Shown here one piece after another: positions 32,201-43,499 of a stretch of 64,000 bases of DNA (its first letter is position 1; every line of letters starts with the position of its first letter). The notes under the pieces were generated by a model. That model did no database searches. It was not told the DNA's origin and saw only the letters and a list, made by a program, of their open reading frames with translations. Made by a program: the position numbers and the translations under genes. The DNA comes from Scilla litardierei. Its lineage: Eukaryota; Streptophyta; Magnoliopsida; Asparagales; Asparagaceae. The stretch spans positions 801,651,610 to 801,715,609 of the forward strand of contig CM061142.1 in NCBI GenBank assembly GCA_030789695.1. Reading direction: 5' to 3'.

Positions 32201-34243
32201 CAAAGTTTGCAATCTCATTCAAACTATTTCCTCAACAAAAATTTTTAATACCATTCAAACTAATATTTAGTTCCCCTTAGAGAATTAAGTGCCCCCAAAA
32301 TTTTTAATTCCCTCCAAAATTTTGTTCTCTCCAAATTTAATTCCTCCCAAAATTTTAAATTAAAAATTAGTTCCCTCCAGAGAATTTAGTCCCTCCAAAA
32401 ATTTTAGTTCCCATAAAATTTAGTTCCATCCAAAATTTAAAAGTTTAGTTCCTCCAAAAATTAATTCCATCCAGATTTAGTTCTCTCTAAAATTAATTTT
32501 CGCAAACTCTCATCCTAACTATTGATTCCTTAAGATTAAATCTTAACCGTTTTTCTTCCCACCTCTTTGTCTTAGCCAGCAAATACATGCAAAAACATCT
32601 GTTATTTGTATAATAGACATAAGACAATGTATAATTGGTGTAGCCATGGCCGTATTATTGGGTAGATAAGTTTATGTTCTGTCAATGTTGGTCATGCCAT
32701 ATGTCACACTCTTTAAGTTGTCGTGTTCGTGTTTGTACCATGTATCTACATATGCACTTCATACATAACATGTGATGCTCTATATAATGAGTGGTCTTAG
32801 AGCTCTTATGAGCTCATGTCTATTTTCTTTGATCTAAAGACAAAGTCAGTGCTCCTAAAACGAAGTAGCTAGCTTCAAACCAGACAACATGATTTGCTAG
32901 CTTCAAACCAGATTAAATGATATCAACGCAACAATAGAACACAATATGACATAAATATAGGGAAATGAGATGCGGTAATACTAGATGATGTTCTTAGGTG
33001 GGTAAAAGTTAGGGAAAAAGGAGATGAGGGGGGAATTGAAATATAGAAGATAAAAATTTAGGAAAGACGTTAGACAAACTTTTTGAGAAGAGAGAGGACG
33101 AGAGAGAAATCAAAACACGGAATTTTGATATCTTGAATCTTTGATAGCAATCAATTCCAACACTAACGATCAAAAGTCACACCACCTTAAATATTATATT
33201 TCAACTAAAAGATTAAATCAAATTGCTAGCTAAATTACCTCATTAACTAATAATATAATATGACAAATTCGACCGGAACTCAAATCAGATCTTAAATGAA
33301 TAAGTTCTATCTAAAATCAAATAACTAAAATAGATAAAGGTTCGCTGAAAATTTAGGCATAAGAACTTTGCATACTATCATGGGTCTTCCATAGCAATAA
33401 TCAAGCATCATGTGATCATAAAAAACTAGGACATGAAAAAGTTAGAATACAACAATTACTTGCACCCACAATATTATACTTTAATTTTAACTGTAGTATG
33501 AACGGATAACAATAGGACCAAGACACACATAAGTGCACAAGTATCCATTCAAATTCCATAACATAGCATCAAGATTGCAATTGCAGGTCAACCATTATAT
33601 ATTCATATAGATTTAAAAACCAGTATAGATTCTGATTTTTACCGTTCAACTCTAAACTTGCTCATTTAAAGAAAAGATAAAAATAATTTCACCCACAAAT
33701 CTAATTAACGAAACCAATCATATGATCATTAGTTTTGTTACTCGAGACCTAATGTGTAACTAGATAAAGTAGACACTAAACAGAATGTAGGATACATCAA
33801 GGAATTGGAATAGTAAATGTAATATCCAAAATTGAATTTTTAAATTATAGATGAAGTGAAAGGAAGGAGCAGAATGTACAGTAAAAAAATTAAATTTTTA
33901 CATCAAAACAACAAAATGAACGGCTCGTTCTCAAACCTGGGGGTCTGACGCTTGCCCTCTTCCGGCGAGATTTCGTCCCCGGCCGCCTCGTCGGGTAACG
34001 AACATCCGTGAGGCTCCCGATGACCAACCCTCCCGTCGGCGACGTCGAGAAGCTCCTCTCCGATGAGACGATCCACTGCGGACGGATGAAGACGAAGGGC
34101 TCGATTCTCCCACCGCCGGCGAAAGCCGATGGCAGGGGTGAGGACGACGTGGAAGCGAATCGTGGAAAAGAAAGAGGGAGAAATTGACGAGATGCCGATT
34201 TTGAAGGGCGGAGGACGCTGCGCAGAGCTCCGGCGAGAGCCAT
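29206..34243 (-). CDS. Host gene: three-exon, predicted mitochondrial small basic protein (197 aa)
   Basis: My model has exon 1 at 34243-33937, exon 2 at 30261-30140 and exon 3 at 29370-29206 (stop included). Donors are CCAG/GTTTGA and ATTG/GTATAT; acceptors are CTGCAG/GA and AACAG/TC. Exon lengths 307+122+165 give 594 nt, 197 codons plus stop, with phases 1 and 0 that fit exactly. Residues 1-65 are rich in Arg, Ser and Ala, with an SERSF/S cleavage-like site typical of plant mitochondrial presequences. The mature part is very basic: RYPTRRPGTKSRRKRASVRPPG, split here as RYPTRRPGTK and SRRKRASVRPPG, then PYAWVQHVPGEPIP, NEGSV and a Lys/Arg-rich helical tail (SEKKKRKAQWAEARKKK to QQLEGEKKAAMA). 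I recognise it as a conserved, uncharacterised plant protein type but not its function; a mitoribosome-associated role is only a guess. Intron 1 (about 3.7 kb) holds a fold-back element and a minisatellite. Confidence 0.8.
30890..30958 (+). repeat. CA/TA microsatellite
   Basis: Interrupted (GT/AC)n and (AT)n dinucleotides (ACACACACAAATACACATAC and similar) inside intron 1 of the host gene. Frames across it are not genes. Confidence 0.9.
31720..32095. mobile_element. Fold-back / MITE-like element in host intron
   Basis: The left arm (ATTAGTAAGCCAATGAGGAA, then TTCCTCCTTCCTAGC, TTCGTTCATTTTG, ATGTTCTAAAACC) is the imperfect reverse complement of the right arm (GGTTTTC.., AAAACGAACGG, GCTAGCCAAGGAAG, TTCCTCCTTGGCTAGCTAAC). 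The arms run for about 130-150 bp each with a short centre. A related arm piece (GTGCTAGCCAAGGAG then TTTCCTC) is at about 34835-34860. No transposase. Target duplications were not identified. Confidence 0.65.
32164..32515 (+). repeat. Degenerate minisatellite TTAGTTCCCTCCAAAATTT
   Basis: Around fifteen imperfect units of 18-22 bp based on TTAGTTCCCTCCAAAATTT, within intron 1 of the host gene. A run of C's lies at its left end. Confidence 0.8.
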
Positions 34244-34297
34244 CGCAGATATCCAAGGCGCCGATCCAGAGAAGTGTGTGAGGCTGAAGCCTGGCCA

Positions 34298-34308
34298 GTT
34301 TATATAAC
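34298..34308 (-). promoter_or_regulatory. Host gene TATA box
   Basis: GTTATATAAAC on the minus strand, about 55-65 bp upstream of the predicted ATG at 34243. It would give a short 5' UTR. Confidence 0.6.
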
Positions 34309-34634
34309 GAGCTTGGTTTCTAAGCTCAAATCAGTCTTCATAATTGATGGGTCGGATTCAGCCTTAAATTAGACCTATATTTTAAATTTTAACATTACAT
34401 AAACTTTGGGAATTGATTTGCGCACCCACAGTTATTTACAAGTTTGTCATTACTCTGGCGCACGTACCATTTATTTACAAGTTTGCCAAGAAAATTACTC
34501 CTCCACACAGACCAATTTCTAAATTTCCGAAAATGCCTGTTGGACTCCGTCGGAGGTTCGTTAGTATTTCATCGAAGAAAAACTACGTCGTTCAATTACC
34601 TCTGTGGTCGTCTGATGTCGACGGGGTCTCTCCT

Positions 34635-34730
34635 GCCCCCCTCCCCCTCCCCCTCCCCCGACCTTCCCAACCCCCCTCTCCCCGCCGCAGACGAGGGGAG
34701 CGGCGGAGGGGGGCGGTTGAGGGGGAGAGG
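34635..34730. repeat. C-rich then G-rich tract upstream of host gene
   Basis: CCCCCCTCCCCCTCCCCCTC-type runs at 34635-34684 are followed by GGGGAG/GGAGGGGGG runs at 34691-34730. They have potential to form a quadruplex or i-motif, or to pair with each other. They lie about 400-490 bp upstream of the minus-strand gene. The plus-strand frames through them are compositional. Confidence 0.6.
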
Positions 34731-34844
34731 AGTGCTATGGAGGTCTGAAGGAAGGGGCGATGGGGACATGGAGGTCAGAGGAGGAGGATGGGAAGGTGGG
34801 ATGGGGAAGTCAGAGGTGGGTTGGTGTTTTTTGTGCTAGCCAAG

Positions 34845-35355
34845 GAGTGATTTCCTCTTTAACTAGGAAATATCCATTTTTCTCATATTTGCGGTTAAGC
34901 GCGTGGATCATAGTGAGTTTTCTCACCAAGATGAAACTAATAACACTTTGGTTTGTGAGGGGACATTGGGTATTTGTCATTAAAATTTGGGTTGTGGATA
35001 TCGCCTAAATATATCGTTGCAAGGATATAGTTTTTATTTTTAGCATTAATTAATATTATTTGTAGATCAAGAGAGTTATGTTAGGAATTTTTTTTTGAAT
35101 TCCATTGCTTCTGCTTTCATACTTAGGTTAGGATTCCTAATATATTAGACTTATAGTGGGATCAGGGCATGGTTACAAATTTATTTTTCATGTTTTTATT
35201 TTGATATCGGTGTGAGAATTAATTAAATATTGTCTTCGACTATTCTTGGGATTATATTGTAATTTTCAAAATTTTAAAATTGTGATATCTATAATAATAG
35301 TCCAAGCTGATATTTAATTATTTTTAATTTACATAGCTATGTTGTTATATGATAA
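34845..35355. other. AT-rich intergenic DNA, nothing recognised
   Basis: No frame, repeat or element boundary that I can support, apart from the fold-back-like piece at its left edge. Confidence 0.5.
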
Positions 35356-36030
35356 TGTTATATCCCATATGGCCTGCCATGGTTAGGCCATTGCCATGCC
35401 AACCCACAGCTCATGGCTCATGGGTTGACTGAGTCAACCCCCACCTCCCTTTTGAAGAGCCATCAAGGACGGGCGTTTACATTCCATCATGACCCAGTTC
35501 AAGAGCCATTAATTAAGCAATTAAGGGCTAGATTAATGGCAGTGGTTACACCAATGATGCCACTTTATTAGCCGGTAGTTACAAGTCAAGAAGGATGATA
35601 AATACTCCGAAGAACAATGGAAAAGGGAGGGCAGATCCTACTGGAGGTATCACCATACTCTACACTCTATTTCACATTATATTTCTTTCGCTATAACTCG
35701 GCGTGAAGTGATTGGACAACCTTCATATAGGCCGATCCTAGCCGCCCCGAGCCCTTATTGAGTCATCCACTGACTTGAGTGTCAGAGGAGATTTGGTCGG
35801 GCCCTAGCCCTAACCCCCTGACGATTTTCCTACGCTGCAGATCGATGGGGACATCAAGAAGCTATGTCAACCTTCACCGAAGGAGCTCAGTCCTAGCTCT
35901 CCACGACATAGGATCTTCTCTTCACGGGTCCCACCTCTCAGCTGTCGAAAGGTCCTCTCATCGAAGGCATACTCGTCGGCCCACCTTATTGGAAGGCAGA
36001 ACCCATCCGTCAACCGATAACATGCATGTG
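35356..36030 (+). repeat. Tat-type LTR relic
   Basis: Starts TGTTATATCCCATATGG. It contains CCTTATTGAGTCATCCACTG, ACTTGAGTGTCAGAGG and CTACGCTGCAG, which parallel the R/U5 of the Tat LTR (TCCTTGAGTCATCTACTGAC and TTGTGTTGCAG at 11094-11180). It may run into a short 5'-UTR/gag remnant after 35840. No second LTR was found, so it is a solo or truncated LTR. Confidence 0.55.
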
Positions 36031-36110
36031 ATGAAAATTATTTAATGGATTTAAATTAGATTTAGTGAAAATTTTATGTAATAAAATTTAATATTTAAAA
36101 TAATTCTTAA

Positions 36111-36258
36111 TGTTACGAAGCATCAAATCTGGGGGAGACCCCAATCCTTTATTTATAGTAGAGGGAAGAGAGTACATGGATAAAGTTACAATTGATATGA
36201 CCTTATCATATGGATAAGATGTAATCCCAATACAAACTCTCGTCAACATCCGTTTACA
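36111..36258 (-). repeat. 148-bp LTR of the small copia element
   Basis: On the minus strand it reads TGTAAACGG ... CGTAACA, with TATA box CTATAAATAAAGG in its middle, starting directly after the polypurine tract. Confidence 0.7.
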
Positions 36259-36499
36259 ACACTCCCCCTTATCCAGTCATAGGTGTGGACTTTGCTCACG
36301 AATACTTCGGGATTCTTAGTGTTTTATAAGTCCCACAAGGGGTGGATACTTCAGGATTCTAAGTTGATGAGGTTTGCCTCGTTAAAACCTTTGGCTATGA
36401 AAACCCCTGTGGGAAAAAACCATAGCTAAGGAAAAATCGTACAAACTCCCTCTAACTCCACCTGATCTGTACAAGCACTCAGGCTTTCAGATCTCTTAA

Positions 36500-38045
36500 G
36501 CGCCTCATACCAATCTTCTGTACAAACTTCCTAAAAGTAGTTGTAGGAAGAGATTTAGTGAACAAGTCTGCCAGGTTGTCACATGATTGTACTTGTTTGA
36601 CGTCGATCTCGCCATCTCTTTGTAGCTCATGCGTCTAGAAGAATTTTGGGGAAATATGCTCGTTATGTCGCCTTTGATGTAACCACCTCGTAACTGAGCG
36701 ATGCAAGCAACGTTGTCCTCGAATATAGTGGTAGGTTCAAGGTCCACAGTCTTCAATCCGGTCGTCACCAGAATGTGTTGTACAACTGAGCGTAGTCAGA
36801 CACATTCTCTGCTTGCTTCATGGATGGCGAGGATCTCTGAGTGATTGGATGAGGTCGTCTTCATGGTCTGCTTGACTGATCTCCAGAAATGTTTGTCCCA
36901 CCATAGGTAAACATGTACCATGTCTGTGACTTTGCATTGTAGGGATCAGAAACGTAATCTGCATCAGTATAACCAACAAGTGTGGAGGATAATCCATTTT
37001 TGTAAAATAGTCCCAAATTTGTTGACCCTCGGAGGTAGCGCAGAAGGTGCTTAACCCCAATCCAGTGACGATGTGTATGTGCTGCATTTTATCTCGCTAG
37101 TAAATTTACTGCGAACGCTATATCGGGACGCGTGCAGTTAGCCAGATATGGAAGTGCTCCAATAGCACTCAGATACGTGACTTCTAGACCAAGTATATAC
37201 TCCCCCTCTTCCAGCAGCCGAAAGGGGTCATTATGTGCATCCAGAGATCGTACTACCATGGGTGTACTTAGTGGATGGCATTGGTCCATGTGAAATCTTT
37301 GCAGTATATGTGGTTTGATGTAGCAGGATTCCGTCTTTAAATGTTCAATCTGTAAGCCAATACAGAATTTGGTTTTGCATTGGTCTTTCTTTTCGAATTC
37401 TTTTGCTAGGCTTACAGATATCTTAGTGATCTCTTTAGGAGATCCAATGAGGTTTAGATCGTCTACGTAGACTGCTATTATGACGAATCATGATCCCTTT
37501 GATCTTATAAAGATGCAAGGGAAGACTTCATTATTGTTGAATCCTTATTGTACAAGAAATTCACTGAGTCTGTTGTACCACATCCTTCCCGATTATTTAA
37601 GACCATACTATGATCTTTGAAGCTTAACAGAGTAGACGTCTTGAGGTCCATCTTTTAATTCAGCAGGCATTAAAAAGCCATCAGGAAGTTTCATATAAAT
37701 CTCTTTATCGAGAGCACCATATAGATATGAAGTCACAACATCCATTAGCTGCATATCTAATCCTTCCTTTGCTTTTAATCGTATTAAGAAGCAGAAAGTG
37801 ATCGCATCCATTACCGGGGAGTATGTTTCTTCATATTGTATGCCCGGTCTTTGGGAAAATCCTTGTGCTACATGCCTTGCTTTGTAGCTTTCGATCTCAT
37901 TATTTTCATTTCTTTTTTTTACGAATACCCATTTGTATCCCAAAGGTTTGACACCAACTGGTGTCTGGACAATTTGCCCAAAGACTTTGTGTTTCTTAAG
38001 CGAGTTTAGCTCTGTTTCTATTGCCTCATTTCACTTTGGCCAATC
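36500..38045 (-). pseudogene. pol: Copia RT and RNase H (broken)
   Basis: Minus-strand pieces in order are: LGYKWVFVKKRNENNE, KARHVAQGFSQRPGIQYEET and MDVVTSYLYGALDKEIYMK (RT, 37943-37608); LSTPMVVRSLD, LSAIGALPYLANCTRPDIAF (37289-37089); and a degraded RNase H and C-terminal tail (TTTFRKFVQKIGMRRLRD-like, about 36540-36490). Frames are broken by stops and shifts between the pieces. The active-site region of RT (about 37500) is damaged. Confidence 0.8.
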
Positions 38046-38305
38046 ATTTCTTCATTTGCATTTGATTATAGCATAATATTATGTATTTTCACTCTCATTT
38101 GAACCCAATTTATTCATTCATATGTCCCAAACGAGCTCTGGTATGACCACTTTTTGATAATTATTTATTATTAGAGCTTAATCACGATGTTTGCACAATT
38201 CATAAATTTCATGAACTAATTTGTGCCTTCTAATATTTTTCAGGCACCCCTGGGAGTCTTAGGGGTTTTCCACGTTGCAAAGCCCAAGCCCATGCAGCTT
38301 TCCCA

Positions 38306-38645
38306 GGCGACTCGACCCGAGTAGCACCAGCTACTCGGTCGAGCTGAAACACGAGTCTAGCAGGAAGGACATGCACGCTCTCCTCGACCGAGCAGAACGA
38401 CGACTCGACCCGAGTCGATCCAGTTTTCGAGCTTTCTCACACCAGCATCTTACTCGATCGAGCAGGATCTACTCGACCCGAGCAGGCAGAGTGACTTTTT
38501 GGAGAAGAATATTTAATCCTCTGACGACTCGATCGAGCAGGGCCTACTCGACCCGAGTAGGCAGAGCGTCAATTTGGAAGGGGAGCTCCTACCTACTGAC
38601 GACTCGACCGAGTAGGCAAGCTACTCGACCGAGTAGCCGACTCGG
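38306..38645 (+). repeat. Palindrome cluster (CTCGACCCGAGTAG) in Athila-type LTR
   Basis: Many copies of ACTCGACCCGAGTAG, CTACTCGACCGAGTAG and ACTCGATCGAGCAG, each palindromic or half-palindromic, over 340 bp. This resembles the clusters of the other LTR families here but has a different core. The 151-codon frame across it is a by-product. Confidence 0.8.
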
Positions 38646-39622
38646 CCAGCGACATGTGGGCCCCAAATTTCCAGACTATCAGATTTTCTTGTGGGGTCCA
38701 CCCTCTATGTATCTAAGACAATTTTCCTGACGTTTTAAGGGGATTTTAATTGTTTTTTTTAGGAGAGGGGAGAAAGAGTTAGGGTTTTGGAGATCTAGGG
38801 TTTGGTAGCCGACGTTTCTTCCCCAAAAGGACTAGGGCTTGGAGGAGCTTCAAAGAAAGGAAAATCTTGATTTTTGGGGCTTTTATTTGGTGATACCTAT
38901 TGAACTTAACTATTCTCTTTTAATTTCATCTACTTCTTTTGATTAGAATTATGTTTAATATGATGAGTCTCTTTGTTATTTTCAGTATGTGTGGCTAGAC
39001 TTTGATTGTGCATGATATGGCGTAGTTAGGGGACAAGATTTATGTTCATTTGGTTGAAACCTCATGCTATCATTGTTCATGTTGATAAAGTTATAATCTT
39101 TACTAAAATCTCCTCTTTTATCTTTTACAAAAACATGATTGAGTTGATGATCACCTCACAAGGGTGAGTTTTGATCTCCCCAAAAGTGAGTTTTATCTCT
39201 TATATGTAAAAGATTATTACTTTAGCAACAATTTTATTCGGATTTGTGCTTTAATCCTCACAAGGGTATTTTTCGATAGTTTCTCTCAAGAAGAGATATC
39301 ATTGAGTCAACTTTAATCAACCAAATTAATACAAATCATGGACCCTAATGAACCCATATCATGTGCATACTTCTCATAGATATTTTCAAAACGAAACTTT
39401 CTTTTGCACGTTTTGTCCACAAATTAAGAACCATAATCACACCCCATCAAACCATCATCATAAAAAGTGGTTGGCCTCTTTACGCTTAATCCTTATTTGA
39501 TTTGAGCTTTGTGGTTGCAACAGCTTTTCTCCCGAGGATTCGACATCTGGACTCCCAGATCTATATTACTTGCACGGACTCTTACGCTTGAGAGTAGCAC
39601 ATTTTTGGATTAAGCAAGTTTT

Positions 39623-39640
39623 TGGCGTTGTTGCTGGGGA
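39623..39640 (+). other. Athila-type primer-binding site (mutated)
   Basis: TGGCGTTGTTGCTGGGGA, preceded by CAAGTTTT, differs by three transitions from the site at 17312. Confidence 0.75.
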
Positions 39641-39777
39641 GAACGGTTTGCTACTACAGTTTATTTCATTTCAGAGGACATTCGATGAGATCTTTTCCAC
39701 TTCACTGTTCATAAATTTTGTTTATTTATTGTTTAAAAAAATAAATAAAATAAAACTTTGCGCTAGGAATTTGGTTT

Positions 39778-41583
39778 ATGTGGCATAGGACTCCTAGGAC
39801 ACAGAGGTTGACTAGACGTTTTGAAATGACTGCTAATGATAATAACAATGAAGAAAACATTAGTAACAATAATGAAAATAATTTGCAACCTGGAATTCGT
39901 AGAACTATAAAAGATCTTCTCAGACCCGCTAGGACTAGCACAGCTTCATGCTTTGTCTTACCTACTGATGCAAACTCATTTAATTTCAAATCAGGGGTAA
40001 TCCAACTCTTACCCACCTTTCATGGGATGGACAAGGAAAACCCTTATCTTCATATAAAAGGATTTGAGGAAGTGTGCTTGACATGTTTTGATGGAAAGAC
40101 TAGTGAGGACATGGTATATCTGAAATTATTTCCATTCTCACTAAAAGATAAAGCTAAAACTGGTTAAATGTCTTACCACCACGTTCTATCACTACATGGA
40201 TTGAATTGCAAGCTGAGTTCTTAAATAAATTTTTCTTATTCACAGGACACTGGGATTGAAAATACAAATCATGAACTTTGCCCAGAAAAGCGAGAAACAT
40301 TCTATCAGGCTTTTGAAAGGTTCAATGAGCTATTGCTAGCATGTCCACACAATGGCTTTAATAAAAGCAGGATTATTGGCTTCTACTATGATGGACTGCA
40401 ACCCCAGATGAAACAATTTGTCGAAATGATGTGCAATGGGGGATTTTTCGATAAAGAGCCAGATGAAGCTTGGACGTACTTGGAGGAGACAGCGGAGAAT
40501 GCACAAACATGGGACACTACTTTAGAGTACGACCGGGGAGGCATCTCTGTACCTTCCCAGCCAACACGTGGAGAAGTATACAATTTGAAGCCAGAAGATG
40601 CGTTGGAGGCAAAGATGGAAGCAATGATTACAAACAAGCTTCAGGCTCTCAATTTAAAAGGGTCCAAAGGAGTTAAGATAGAGCAGAGTTGTGCACTTTG
40701 TGATGTTGGTGGCCATAACACTGGTACCTGCCCCACACTTCCAGCTTTGAAGAGCATGCTGAGCAATCCGACAGGGGTAAATCAATTATCCACCAACTAC
40801 CAAGGCTTCAATTCCAACAGTAAGGGGTGGCACAAGAATCCTAACTTAAATTGGGGCCCCCATCAGCAACAACAACAACAAGCCCCTCCTCCATTTAGAC
40901 AACCACAATTCAACAACAATTACCAAGGGGAAATCAAAGGGTGGACCAAGAACCAACGCAACAACCACAGATGCAACCATTTGGAGATGCGCTTCAGCAG
41001 CTTATTCAACTGTAGCAAGCCCAAATGTAACAACAACAGGCTCAGTTCCAGGCTCAACAGACTCAAAATCAACAGATGAGCGAAGGCTTAGCTAGGCTTA
41101 CGGCGACATTGGAGAAAGGTAAGCTACCATCACAACCACTTCCAAATCCTAATATGAGCTCATCTTTTTTTGCAGGTAATAACATAAAGCCTTGCCAAGC
41201 TGTATCCACTCTGAGGAATGTGAAGGAGATTCAAAAACCTGACCCACCAAGCAGAGAAGCTGAACAAGAGGAGGAAATTCAAAAGCAAGAGGAGGTGCAG
41301 GAGGAGAGCACAGATATGGATCTGAACAATAATGCCATTAAAGAGAAAGAAACTGTAATATATGTACCTCCAGCACCTTTCCCTCATCGGCTACTTCAAA
41401 AAAACAAAGATAAGTATCAATCTGAAATTCGTGAAAATTTTCAGAAGTGCCAAATAAATATTCCACCGCTTGATGCCATAAATCAAATACCTGCATATGC
41501 TAAATTTTTGAAAGACCTTTGCACTATTAAACAAAAATTGAATGTGAAGAAAAAAGCATTTTTAACTGAACAGGTTAGTTCCA
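39778..41583 (+). pseudogene. gag: Athila-type gag (frameshifted)
   Basis: Capsid-like region: QLLPTFHGMDKENPYLHIK, LKLFPFSLKDKAK (39778-40167). After a frame break it continues at about 40300 with ACPHNGFNKSRIIGFYYDGL and DEAWTYLEETAENAQ. The knuckle CALCDVGGHNTGTC (C-x2-C-x4-H-x4-C) lies near 40691-40732, then a Gln/Asn-rich segment. A further frame change at about 41076 leads to a Glu-rich linker ending near 41580 (LKDLCTIKQKLNVKKKAF), which precedes protease in Athila polyproteins. Three frames must be combined, so it is inactive. Confidence 0.8.
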
Positions 41584-42189
41584 TTGTGCAACAAAATACT
41601 CCCACCTAAATTTAGGGATCATGGATCACCCACCATCACTTGTACTATTGGCACAAAAAAGATTGGAAATGCTCTTTTGGATTTGGGGTCTTATGTCAAC
41701 ATCTTGCCAGATCCCATCTTTGTGCAGCTTGGGTTAGGAGAGCTAAAACCCACATCAGTCATATTGCAGTTAGCAGATAGATCTATTAAAGTTCCCAAGG
41801 GATGTATTGAGGATGTCCTCGTTCAAGTAGACAGATTTTACTACCCTGCAGACTTTATAATCCTAGACATCCAAGGACCCCAAGCTACAAATTCCACTCC
41901 CATCATCCTAGGTAGACCATTCCTTGCAACATGCAATGCTTTAGTAAATTGTAGGGATGGTCAACTTAAAATCACTTTAGGTAACATGACTTTAGATTTG
42001 AATATATTTAATACTTGCAAATTACCAAGTGTGGATGATGTGGTTGAAGAGGTAAACATGATTGACTTATTGGTGGATGATTACATTTGCTCTGAAGTTC
42101 ATGGTGATGTTGCTACTATTGAAACAATTGTGGAGAATACTGTTAACATCTTTCTTATGCAGGAAAATGTGAAGGAACTAAACGCGATA
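41584..42189 (+). pseudogene. Athila-type protease, truncated by Tekay-2 insertion
   Basis: Retroviral-type aspartic protease: ALLDLGSYVNILP (active site DLGS where D-x-G-A/S is expected), ADRSIKVPKGCIEDVLVQV, TPIILGRPFLAT. The element's coding sequence continues towards RT until about 42189, where TGTAACGACTG of the Tekay-2 LTR begins. The flanking bases CGATA are the expected target, but no matching right copy is in the window. Confidence 0.8.
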
Positions 42190-42476
42190 TGTAACGACTG
42201 CTTTTCATGTATCTGGATTTATTATAATATAATATATGTTTTGGTGGATTTTCTCCTCATGTGTGGTTTTCGTCTCCGTAGCTTTCATTTTCGATCGATT
42301 CGTCGTATTTTCTCATTTCTTCCTTAGGATTGTCGATTTTGAAGTATGTCACTCGTGACGGACTTCATAACGGTCGTATCTAACTATTAGATCAAGCCTA
42401 GGAGTCTTAGGAATCGATCCCGGGGCCCCGCGCTCCGTATCGGAACTTTTTGTGCTCATTAGCCGGTATAAGAAGG

Positions 42477-42880
42477 GGCACCGACCGACTAGATGACGAT
42501 CCAGTCGGTCGGCAATCCTTCTTGGACCGACTAGTTAGCTTTCTAAATTTCCCAGGAGTTACTGTTTATCGTTAGTCGGTCTAAGAACGTTGGTTGACCG
42601 ACTAGGTTGCAAACTAGTCGGTCAGCAATGCTTCTTTAACCGACTAACACATCATCTTATTTTTGTATCAGCTACTGTTTACTCTTAGTCGGTCTAAGAA
42701 CGTTCATCGACCGACTAGATGCTAAACTAGTCGGTCAGTATTTGTTCATGGACCGACTAACTCTAGAATCCTATTTTCGTTCAGGAGTTACTGTTTGCAC
42801 TTAGTCGGTCTGCGTTGGTCGACCGACCGACTAGTTGCTAAACTAGTCGGTCAGTGGTTGCTCTTTGACCGACTAACCAG
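42477..42880 (+). repeat. Palindrome cluster (GACCGACTAG / CTAGTCGGTC) in Tekay LTR U3
   Basis: Four hairpin units (about 42482, 42594, 42709 and 42822), the last three in tandem blocks of about 115 bp that start ACTGTTTA. They end about 40 bp before the TATA box. Copies occur in the 3' LTR (49783-50180) and, with one unit fewer, in Tekay-3 (52012-52300). Confidence 0.9.
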
Positions 42881-43470
42881 TGTTGAAACCCTAATTTCTG
42901 GGCAGCCGCCAGCTCAACCTATTTATACCCAACCCAAACGATTTCTTCTTCTCCAACACGACCCAAAACCCGAAAAACTTCCCCCTTGAGCCCCCATCTT
43001 CCTCCAAGATTTATTTCTTCATTCCAAGCCGCAAATCCATCATCCAAACCATCCATTCACTCCATCTACCTCTCATCTTCCCCAAAATCTCACCAAAACC
43101 CATCAAAATCCCCAAATCCCCCAAATCCCTAGTTTCCCCAAACTTCTCCAATCTTTTTCAGATCTGATCCTAGGGTTCCCCGGAGTGTTTCTTCCACCTC
43201 CTCTCGGTAAGAAATCGATCTACCGTTGTTTTCACAACCTATTTATATTTTTTATGAAACCCTAATAAATTTCATGTTGTTTGTTGATTGTTTCCCCAAA
43301 ACAGCGATTTCCCCGTAAATTGGCATCCGTGTGACGAAGTAGTCGTCATCCCCGGTGCTAGGCAAGTGAAACTTGCCACCTAGGGTTTAGGCCATGTTTT
43401 AGGCCATTTGCTTGTTGTAGGCGTAAAAGAGGCTAGGCGACGAAATGATACTCGCCTAGGCGCAAATTGG

Positions 43471-43499
43471 GGAACTAGCTTGACAACGAAGCTAGTTCC
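43471..43499 (+). other. Conserved hairpin with GACAACG loop, Tekay-2 leader
   Basis: Stem GGAACTAGCTT / AAGCTAGTTCC around loop GACAACG, about 550 nt downstream of the TATA box. Identical copies at 50770-50798 and 52889-52917; variant stems in Tekay-1. Confidence 0.65.

Larger units (their letters stand above)
36111..38050 (-). mobile_element. 3' half of a small-LTR Ty1/copia element
   Basis: On the minus strand: RT from about 38045, RNase H, a polypurine tract (AAGGGGGAGTGT, + strand 36259-36270) and a 148-bp LTR at 36111-36258. The 5' half is missing, and the Athila-type element begins just to the right. The short LTR and RT type fit the Ale/Ivana side of plant copia. Confidence 0.8.
38092..42189 (+). 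mobile_element. Athila-type Ty3/gypsy element, 5' part, cut by Tekay-2
   Basis: A probable 5' LTR, an Asp-type primer site (39623-39640), gag and protease are present. RT and everything after are not in the window; the sequence stops at the Tekay-2 LTR (42190). The LTR borders are uncertain: TGTATTTTCACTC at 38092 is a candidate start and the end should lie between about 39560 and 39610. Confidence 0.75.

Noticed and set aside
34413..34839. Plus-strand frames of 111 and 131 codons upstream of the host gene
   Set aside because: They run through the C-rich and G-rich runs with low complexity. They could in principle be a divergent short transcript, but nothing supports a gene.
38275..38730. 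151-codon frame with Ser/Arg-rich repeats
   Set aside because: It follows the CTCGACCCGAGTAG palindromes in an LTR and has no protein-like features.
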